From assembly GCA_016794485.1 (NCBI GenBank), contig JAEUHV010000503.1, positions 1 to 35,097 on the forward strand: DNA of 35,097 bases, in the 5' to 3' direction. The DNA comes from Planctomycetota bacterium. Lineage in GTDB: Bacteria > Planctomycetota > UBA1135 > UBA2386. Position numbers and translations under genes: made by a program. This document shows, piece after piece, positions 7,649 through 13,811 of the stretch. Each line of letters begins with the position of its first letter. The stretch's first letter is position 1. The notes beneath the pieces were generated by a model. The model was not told the DNA's origin. It saw only the letters and a list, made by a program, of their open reading frames with translations, and made no database searches.

Positions 7649-8970
7649 GCAGCGACCGGCGGGTGCGCCGGGCCGTCGTGCTCGGTGGCGGCGTGGCTGG
7701 GCTGACGGCGGCGTTCGGCCTGGCCGAGCGCGGTTTTCGCGTGCAGTTGCTCGAGTCGCGGGCCCGGCTCGGCGGTCGCGCGTTCTCGACGCCGGACCGG
7801 ACGTTCGGTGACGAACTCGACAACGGCCCGCACGTGCTGCTCGGTTGCTACCGCGCGCTGCGTGCGCTGCTGGCGCGACTCTGCACCGAGGATGGGTTCC
7901 GCCAGGAACGCAGCCTCGCGCTCGCGTTCCGCACCAAGGAGGCGCGCACGCTGCGGCTCGCGCTGCCGCGCTTGCCCGTGCCCCTGGCGATGCCGTGGGC
8001 CCTGCTGCGCCTGCCGGTGCCGTTCGCGGCGCGGTGGCGGGCGCTGCGCGGCATGGTCGCGACGTTGCGGCGCCCCGGGGCGAGCGACACGCTCGGCGAC
8101 TGGCTGCGTCGGCACGCGCAACTCGGGGTGCCCGATGCGTTCCTGTGGCGGCCGTTGTGCCGCGCGATCATGAACGTCGAGCCGGAGCAGGCCGCCGCCG
8201 CGGACTTCCTCGCGACCTTGCGCGAAGCGTTCACCGGCAGCGCCGCGCACGCGGCGTTCTGGCTGCCCCTGCGGCCCTGGCACGAACTGCTCGGCGGTCC
8301 GGCGGTCGCCGCGCTGCGGGCGGTGGGGTGCGATGTGCGGACGTCGGCGCGGGTCGTGGCGGCCGAATCGGTGGCTGGACGGGTGGCGGTGCTGCGGCTC
8401 GGCGACGGCGAACGGATCGAGGTCGGGCCCGACGACGTCGTGGTCGCGGCGGTGCCGTGGTTCGCGTTCGCGGCGTTGTGGCCCGGTCTCGGCCCGCGCT
8501 GCGGCGAACTGCAGTCGTCGCCGATCGTCACCGCCTACTGTCGGCAGCCCGCGACCGCGGCCCCGTTGCCGGACGACGGCCCGGTGACGGCTTTCGTCGA
8601 CGGCGATCCGTTCCACTTCCTGATCCGCAGGCCGGGCGACGACACGCGGCACTTCGCGATGCTGGCCGGCGGCAACCGTTCCTTCGACGGCCAGGACGTG
8701 GCGACGATCGCCGAACGGGCGCGGCGGCAACTCGCGGCTTGCTGGCCGTCGGCGCAATTCGACGCGCTGGAGGTGCGCATCCGCAAGGAGCACCACGCGA
8801 CGTTCGTCGCGGCGTGCGGTACGCGCGATCTGCGGCCGGTGCCTGGCCGGTTGCCGGATGGGCCGGCGAACCTGTTCGTGTGTGGCGATTGGACCGCGAC
8901 CGGTCTGCCGGCGACGCTCGAAGGGGCGGCGCGTTCGGCCGAGGCGATGCTGGTGGCGATGGCCCGTTAG
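7645..8970 (+). CDS. hpnE: HpnE, hydroxysqualene dehydroxylase (FAD-dependent)
   Basis: HpnE reductively removes the hydroxyl from hydroxysqualene to give squalene. It is a 441-residue flavoprotein of the amine oxidase/phytoene-desaturase fold. The N-terminal dinucleotide-binding motif VVLGGGVAGLTAAFGLAERG (11-30) is followed by an acidic residue at E37 and the RLGGRAFS motif (41-48). The C-terminal FAD motif NLFVCGDWTATGLPATLEGA lies near the end. The NGPHVLLGCY segment (60-69) is typical of HpnE. The start is GTG 7645, overlapping hpnD by 4 bp. The TAG stop shares four bases with the convergent Rpn-nuclease gene (stop TAA at 8969-8967), leaving no room for a terminator between them. A desaturase (CrtI-like) is the alternative, but operon context favours HpnE. 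Confidence 0.92.
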   Translation: MSSDRRVRRAVVLGGGVAGLTAAFGLAERGFRVQLLESRARLGGRAFSTPDRTFGDELDNGPHVLLGCYRALRALLARLCTEDGFRQERSLALAFRTKEARTLRLALPRLPVPLAMPWALLRLPVPFAARWRALRGMVATLRRPGASDTLGDWLRRHAQLGVPDAFLWRPLCRAIMNVEPEQAAAADFLATLREAFTGSAAHAAFWLPLRPWHELLGGPAVAALRAVGCDVRTSARVVAAESVAGRVAVLRLGDGERIEVGPDDVVVAAVPWFAFAALWPGLGPRCGELQSSPIVTAYCRQPATAAPLPDDGPVTAFVDGDPFHFLIRRPGDDTRHFAMLAGGNRSFDGQDVATIAERARRQLAACWPSAQFDALEVRIRKEHHATFVAACGTRDLRPVPGRLPDGPANLFVCGDWTATGLPATLEGAARSAEAMLVAMAR

Positions 8971-10013
8971 CCGGCCCGGTCCGCCACGACTTCATCCGCG
9001 GAGTTGGCGGGCAACACGCGCAGGGCCCACGCCTGCAAGGTGTCGGCGTCGGCGGCGGCGATGCGGGCGAGCACGTCGTCGGCCACCGATCCGAACTTCT
9101 GGCGAAGCTGCGCCGTGAGCATGTTGCGGAGGCCCTGCAACCCCTGCTGCAGACCCTGCTGCAGACCCTGCTGCAACCCCTTGGCGAGGCCGGTCACTTC
9201 GCACCTCTCGATCAAGACATCGAGGGCGGAGCGCGCCGGCGGAACTTGGCTGTGGATGTCGGTCATCACGGTGTCCAGGGTTTCGGGGCTTGGTCGGCGG
9301 CTGGCAATGTACCAGGACAGGAGTGCGAACAGGACCTCATGACCCCGATCGCAGGTGAGCATTCCGGCCACCAAGGGCATCCAGCGGCGCAGCAACGGCA
9401 CGACCTCGGTGGGTGGGCACGTGCGCAGGAACTGCAGGAAGCGCAGGGTCAGTCCGGTGACCGCGGAAAGGCGCATGGCATCGACCTGTTCTTCGTCGAG
9501 GAGCGTCAAGTCGAACAGCACGAACGGCAGGTGCAGCTGGCAACCGCGGAGCCAATCGGCCACGTCGGTCGGCAAGCCGCGCCAGTCGACCAGTTCGTGC
9601 GGGCTCGTCGGCGAGCGCCACGGCCGATCGCCGTGGTAGAGCACGAACGGCAGGACGATCGGCAGCGCGCTCGCGTCGGGATTCTCGCGTCGCCATTGTT
9701 CGAGGATGCGGACGACGTAGGCCGAGACCTGCCACGCCGTCCAGCGGTCGTCGTCGCTCTTGTGCTCGGCGACCACGTACAGGAGCACCTTGGCCTGCCC
9801 CATGCGGGCGGTGAACAGCAGGTCGGTGCTGCGGCCCTGCAGAGCCCGGTCGACGAACGAACCCGGAACCCTGGCGAGGGTCGACCAGTCGATCGCCGCC
9901 GCGACCGCCTTGGGCAGGCGGGCGCGCAGCAGCTCGGCCATCTGGTCCGGTTCGCCGAAGACGAACTTGAACAGTGCGTCGTGCGTGCGGATGAGCTCCA
10001 TGCATGGTGCCAT
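8967..10013 (-). CDS. Rpn-family PD-(D/E)XK nuclease / Transposase_31 protein
   Basis: This 348-residue protein belongs to the Rpn (recombination-promoting nuclease, PF04754-like) family. The N-terminus RTHDALFKFVFGEP (9-22) matches the family opening. The PD-(D/E)XK core is visible as STDLLF (D64) followed by VVAEHKS (E83, K85). Rpn proteins cut DNA and promote RecA-independent recombination; they are not conventional transposases despite the name. The C-terminal third carries the family's GLQQ-type repeat (residues about 279-293), encoded by a 12-bp tandem array, then a helical tail. The start is ATG 10013; ATG 10001 is also possible. No terminal inverted repeats or target duplications are seen, so it is a single gene rather than an element. 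It is convergent with hpnE. Confidence 0.85.
   Translation of the reverse strand: MAPCMELIRTHDALFKFVFGEPDQMAELLRARLPKAVAAAIDWSTLARVPGSFVDRALQGRSTDLLFTARMGQAKVLLYVVAEHKSDDDRWTAWQVSAYVVRILEQWRRENPDASALPIVLPFVLYHGDRPWRSPTSPHELVDWRGLPTDVADWLRGCQLHLPFVLFDLTLLDEEQVDAMRLSAVTGLTLRFLQFLRTCPPTEVVPLLRRWMPLVAGMLTCDRGHEVLFALLSWYIASRRPSPETLDTVMTDIHSQVPPARSALDVLIERCEVTGLAKGLQQGLQQGLQQGLQGLRNMLTAQLRQKFGSVADDVLARIAAADADTLQAWALRVLPANSADEVVADRAG
9135..9182. repeat. Four-unit 12-bp tandem repeat in the Rpn gene
   Basis: There are four head-to-tail 12-bp units: 9135-9146, 9147-9158, 9159-9170 and 9171-9182. The two middle copies are identical (CTGCAGACCCTG) and the outer two differ at two or three positions. On the minus strand they encode GLQQ repeated. 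The near identity, including silent positions, indicates recent expansion; each unit is four codons, so copy changes keep the frame. Confidence 0.9.
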
Positions 10014-10075
10014 GGGGCCCGCTCGCGGCGAACGGGTGCACGGAAACCCGGGATTCCGGGCCCGCGGCGCCGAGA

Positions 10076-10843
10076 TCAGCCCAGCGCTTCGTCGATCATC
10101 GTGACGATGCGTTCGAGCAGGTCGCGCAGGCGGCGACGGTCGCTGTCGAGTTGCTTCACCACGGCGACCAGCTGTTCGAGGTTGCGCACGTCTTCGAGCT
10201 GCTTGGCGAAGCGGTCGGCGGCGACCGACTCCACCTGCTTGAGCACGCGCGGTGCCTCGGGGACCGGGGCCGCGGCGTTGCCGGCCGCACGCCGGACGCG
10301 CTTGCCGCCCTGGCCGCGCGGGCGGACCGGGACGAGGCCGAGCACGGCCTTGGCGCGGCCGTACATGATGGGTGCGATCGAGAAGCCGACCGCGGTGGCG
10401 CGTTGCTTCAGGTCGGCGAACAGGGCCGCTGGTTCGCGGCGCAGTTCGGCGATCAGCCAATCGAAGGCGGGCGAGCCACGGCGCCGTGGAGCGACGATGT
10501 CGTTCGTCGCCTCCGGAGCGGCGGGTTCGGCGACGTCGTCGTCTGCAGAGGCGTCCGTGTCGTCGTCGGCTTCGTCGACGGGCTCGGGCTCGGACGACGC
10601 AGCGGGCCTGGGTTCGCGATCGAACGGCGAGGGCGTCGGCGTCGAACTGCCGAGCCGCGGTTCACTGCGCGTGCTGAGGGGCGGCAGGCCCAGCTGCTTG
10701 CGGGCGCGGCCGTACTGGATGGGTTGGATGCTGACACCGGCGGCTTCGGCCTCGCGGCGCAACGTTCCGTAGTCCAGGTCCGGGTTCTCACGCAGGCGTT
10801 CGACGGCGAACGCCTCGCCCGAGATGCGGAGCGGTCCTGACAT
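10076..10843 (-). CDS. Internally duplicated YGRA-motif protein of unknown function
   Basis: I do not recognise this 255-residue protein. It contains two copies of a roughly 40-residue domain, at about 14-53 and 131-170. Aligned without gaps they share 18 of 40 residues, including a common core S-I-x-P-I-x-Y-G-R-A-x-x-x-L-G-L. Each copy looks like two or three short helices (ERLRENP, YGTLRREAEAAG, YGRARKQLGL), compatible with a small helix-turn-helix-like fold. The copies are joined by an acidic, Pro/Ser/Asp-rich linker (55-115). They are followed by a basic patch RPRGQGGKRVRR (174-185) and a C-terminal coiled coil (about 209-253). A DNA-binding, oligomeric protein is a reasonable inference but no more. 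The start may be ATG 10843 or ATG 10849, two codons longer. It lies 62 bp upstream of the Rpn gene on the same strand. Confidence 0.8.
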   Translation of the reverse strand: MSGPLRISGEAFAVERLRENPDLDYGTLRREAEAAGVSIQPIQYGRARKQLGLPPLSTRSEPRLGSSTPTPSPFDREPRPAASSEPEPVDEADDDTDASADDDVAEPAAPEATNDIVAPRRRGSPAFDWLIAELRREPAALFADLKQRATAVGFSIAPIMYGRAKAVLGLVPVRPRGQGGKRVRRAAGNAAAPVPEAPRVLKQVESVAADRFAKQLEDVRNLEQLVAVVKQLDSDRRRLRDLLERIVTMIDEALG

Positions 10844-10916
10844 GATCATTGATGGGTGGTGCGGACAGGGAATCAGGGGGGGCGAAGATGCAACGGCGGC
10901 GCCGGGTGCCGCGCAA

Positions 10917-10939
10917 GTGCGAAAACACGCTAGTCGCAC
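10917..10939 (-). terminator. Hairpin just after the VWA gene
   Basis: A perfect 6-bp inverted repeat, GTGCGA (10917-10922) and TCGCAC (10934-10939), with an 11-nt loop, begins 8 bp past the stop of the VWA gene on the minus strand. There is no U-tract after the stem, only a T-run inside the loop, so it is a weak terminator candidate. Confidence 0.3.
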
Positions 10940-10946
10940 GCCTACG

Positions 10947-12659
10947 TCATTCGACGTGGATGTGCCGCCCGCCGTTTTCCGCTGCCATGGCGGCGAGGAA
11001 GTCGGTGTCGTTCTTGTCGCCGAAGGTGATGCAGTGGATCGCGATGCGCCGCAGGCCGTTGGTCTCGCGCACGCGGCGCCGGATCTCGTCCTTGTCGGTG
11101 ACGGACCCGGCCGAAGGGGCGCCGTCGGTGATCACGTACAACGTGTCGAATCCCGCGCCGTAGTACTTGTCGTGCAGACCGCGGCCGCCGAAGGCCAGGG
11201 CAAGGTCGAGCGCGTCGTAGAGGTTCGTCGGCCCGTTGGGGCGCAGGCTGTCGAGGAAGGTGCCCAGCAGGTCGTCGCGAGCGGAGTCGTCCAGCTTGAC
11301 CAGCGCCGGGCGGCCGCCGTCCTGGCGCCAGGCGCGCGCGGTGTCGCCGAACACCACGAAATTGACCAGCGCGCCGTCGGGCAGCGACATCACCATCTTC
11401 TTCATCTCGGCAACGATCAACGCCGCCTTGGTCGTCTTCGTGCCGGGGCCGGCGACCGTCGTGCGCGCCTTCAAGGTGACCTCTTCCGCCATCGAGCCGG
11501 AGAAGTCGAGCACGAACAACACGCGGTCCGATTCGATCTCGAGATCGAAGAACTTGCCGTACTTCTCGGACCCCGGCGACTGCTTCTTGCCCGCCTCGCT
11601 CGCGGGCCGCACCACGAAGCCCGGACCTTCCTTGGTCCAGAACGCCTTCCACGGGTCGATGCTGCCGCGCACCACGCTCTGGCCGGTGAGGCCTTCGAGC
11701 AGCTTGTGCAGGCGGACGTCCATCGCCCACGGGTCCTTCTTGCGCTGCAGCTCGGCGTCGAGGCCGCGGATCAGGATCGGGATCACGGCCTTGCACTTCT
11801 GGATCGCCAGCGCGGTCGCGGCCGCACTGCGCACCTGCCACACCGCATCGCGCACCAGCAGTTCCTCGAGCGGCTTGTTGCACTGGTCGCGCAGGGCCAC
11901 CGTGGCCGCGTCGGGCTTCTTGCCGGTGGTCTCGTCGGTGTGCGGCTGCAGTGCGGTGCCGATCGCGGTGGCGGCGGCGATGCGAACGTTCGGCTCGCTG
12001 TCGCGCAGCATCTCGACCAGGGTCGGGACCAGCTCGAGCGTGCTGTCGTTCGCCATCGCGTTCACGGCTTGCACGCGCAGCTCGGGCGGCATCGTGTGGC
12101 AGGCGTGGATCAACTCGAGCTTCGCTTCGAGGCTCGGATGTCCGCCGAGCACGCGCAGCGCCGCCGCCGCCGCCTTCTGGTCGATCTGCTTCTTGGCGTT
12201 GCGCGCATCGGGGCTCGCGACCAGCGACAACAGGAACGGCACGACGCCGTCGCCGGTCATGGTGCGCAGGTGCTTGGCGGCGAGCTTCTGCACGCGCCAC
12301 GGCTGGCGTTCGCGCAGGTGGTCGGCCACCGCACCGGCGGCAGCGCCCGACGGTGCCAGGGTGTCGACGCTGGCGGCTTCGAACAACAGGCGGGCGGCCG
12401 CGAGCGTGTTCCACTGTGCGATCTTGGCCATGCGCACGTCGAGGTCGGCGAGTGCCGCCTCGTCGACCTGCCCGTCCTTGCTCAGGCGGACCTTGCCGGC
12501 GTGGTACTCCTGCAGCCAGCCGCGAAACCCGGCGATGTCGTTCGCCTGCACTTCGTCCTGCGGGGCCGGTGCTGCGGGCTTCGCCGGCTGCTGGCCGGGC
12601 ACGAGGCTCTGGGCGGCGAGCAGGACGAGGAGCGACGGGAGGGCGGACGGCGCGCGCAT
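10947..12659 (-). CDS. Secreted HEAT-repeat plus von Willebrand A domain protein
   Basis: This 570-residue exported protein has a signal peptide (1-22, MRAPSALPSLLVLLAAQSL then GQQ). An Ala/Pro-rich segment and a helical repeat region (about 120-320) resembling HEAT repeats follow, for example MLRDSEPNVRIAAATAIG and LLVRDAVWQVRSAAATALA. The C-terminal VWA domain (about 378-565) has an intact MIDAS: DFSGSM (385-390), then a Thr in GPTNLYDAL and the Asp of VITDGAPS. It should bind a divalent metal and a protein ligand outside the cytoplasm. This architecture is common in planctomycetes, without an assigned role. The start is ATG 12659. The lipoprotein gene upstream ends 10 bp before it, so the two are probably co-transcribed and may act together. 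Confidence 0.9.
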   Translation of the reverse strand: MRAPSALPSLLVLLAAQSLVPGQQPAKPAAPAPQDEVQANDIAGFRGWLQEYHAGKVRLSKDGQVDEAALADLDVRMAKIAQWNTLAAARLLFEAASVDTLAPSGAAAGAVADHLRERQPWRVQKLAAKHLRTMTGDGVVPFLLSLVASPDARNAKKQIDQKAAAAALRVLGGHPSLEAKLELIHACHTMPPELRVQAVNAMANDSTLELVPTLVEMLRDSEPNVRIAAATAIGTALQPHTDETTGKKPDAATVALRDQCNKPLEELLVRDAVWQVRSAAATALAIQKCKAVIPILIRGLDAELQRKKDPWAMDVRLHKLLEGLTGQSVVRGSIDPWKAFWTKEGPGFVVRPASEAGKKQSPGSEKYGKFFDLEIESDRVLFVLDFSGSMAEEVTLKARTTVAGPGTKTTKAALIVAEMKKMVMSLPDGALVNFVVFGDTARAWRQDGGRPALVKLDDSARDDLLGTFLDSLRPNGPTNLYDALDLALAFGGRGLHDKYYGAGFDTLYVITDGAPSAGSVTDKDEIRRRVRETNGLRRIAIHCITFGDKNDTDFLAAMAAENGGRHIHVE

Positions 12660-12669
12660 GGCGCCACGT

Positions 12670-13590
12670 CTACGGCGACTGTGGTTCGGGGGGAAGGGGC
12701 GGGCGGTCCGGCATCGGGGCGCGCGCGGCGAGCAGGCACGCGGAAAAGCGCACCGACGGATCGGACGGGCGCGTCGCCTCGACTGCGACGATGCCGCCGC
12801 CCATGCGCAGCGGCACCCAGGGATCGGTGGCGGTGATCGTCGCATCGAGCGCGCGGGTGCCGTTGAGCGACAGCACGAGCGGGAACGCGATCGCCGGGCG
12901 CGGCCAGCCCGGCAGGTTCGCGGTCGGCGCCGGGCGCGCATTTTCGAGGCTGGCACCGAGACGCAGGGTCACGCCGAGCGAGGCCACGATCGCCAGCACA
13001 CCCGGCTTGTCGACCACCTGCCACAGGATGTCGGCCAGCAGCGGGTCGTTCTGCAGGATGCCGAGGAACGACACCAGCGCCGCGTGCGCGCCGCAGATCG
13101 TCGAGTGGCTCGCGAGGTCGGTTTGGCCGGCGCGCTCGCATTCGCTCGCGTCGAGGAAGCTGTAGCGCAGGAAGTCGTACGGCACCTGAACCCGGCTCGT
13201 GCCGCGCGGGGTGCCGTCGGCGTCGAACACGTCGACCTGGAACGGCAGGTACGGCGACATCAACGTGAGCGGGTCCTTGCCGTCCGATTGGAACGTCATC
13301 GACGAGATGCCGTCGCGGCCCGGGTTCGCGGTGCCGTCGAGCAGCGTCAGCTGGACGAGCCATCGCTTCACCTCGGCGCCGCGTTCGAGGCGGAGCGCGT
13401 AGAGGACCGTCTCGCCGACGAGCCAGGCGTTGCGCTGCACGGCCGGGGTGAATCCCTGCAGCAGGGCCGCGGCCCCCGGGTAGTCGGTTGCGGCGATCGC
13501 GACCGGAGGCGGCAGGGGGGTCGGAGGTGCCGTGCTGCACGCGGCCGCGAGCAGTGCGGCGGCGAAGCTGGTCGGGGTGCGGAGCGCCAT
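12670..13590 (-). CDS. Lipoprotein of unknown function
   Basis: This 306-residue protein starts MALRTPTSFAAALLAAAC. The sequence LAAAC puts the lipidated cysteine at C18, so it should be a membrane-anchored lipoprotein. The body contains beta-rich segments (ETVLYALRLERGAEVKRWLV, then VPYDFLRYSFLDASECERAG). A later NDPLLADILWQVVDKPG helix and a second beta region (FPLVLSLNGTRAL) end in a Pro-rich tail. I recognise no family. A longer frame from 13626 is open, but the lipobox fixes the likely start at 13590. It is the first gene of a pair with the VWA/HEAT protein (10-bp gap) and diverges from the kinase gene at 13812. Confidence 0.8.
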   Translation of the reverse strand: MALRTPTSFAAALLAAACSTAPPTPLPPPVAIAATDYPGAAALLQGFTPAVQRNAWLVGETVLYALRLERGAEVKRWLVQLTLLDGTANPGRDGISSMTFQSDGKDPLTLMSPYLPFQVDVFDADGTPRGTSRVQVPYDFLRYSFLDASECERAGQTDLASHSTICGAHAALVSFLGILQNDPLLADILWQVVDKPGVLAIVASLGVTLRLGASLENARPAPTANLPGWPRPAIAFPLVLSLNGTRALDATITATDPWVPLRMGGGIVAVEATRPSDPSVRFSACLLAARAPMPDRPPLPPEPQSP

Positions 13591-13811
13591 GGCGTCGAGA
13601 TGACGGAAGGGCGGCGGCGAGTGCAATCCACGACTGCTCGGGCAAGGCGCAACCGGGCAACGTTCCGGAGCTGCCCTCCGGCGCCCGAGGCCAACCGGCG
13701 AATCCTGATCCGTCGCGGCCAGCGGCCGCGCTTCTCCGGTGGCGGCGCGTTCCGGTCGCTGCGCTCCGTCCGGGGCGCGTGCCGTCGTTCCCCGTCCGCC
13801 GAGTCCATGCC

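Noticed and set aside
8967..10013. Insertion sequence around the Rpn gene
   Set aside because: I found no terminal inverted repeats or target-site duplication. Rpn proteins are often annotated as transposases without being mobile elements.
10047..10060. CCCGG/CCGGG hairpin between the Rpn and YGRA genes as a terminator
   Set aside because: A 5-bp stem with no T-tract is expected often in DNA of this composition.
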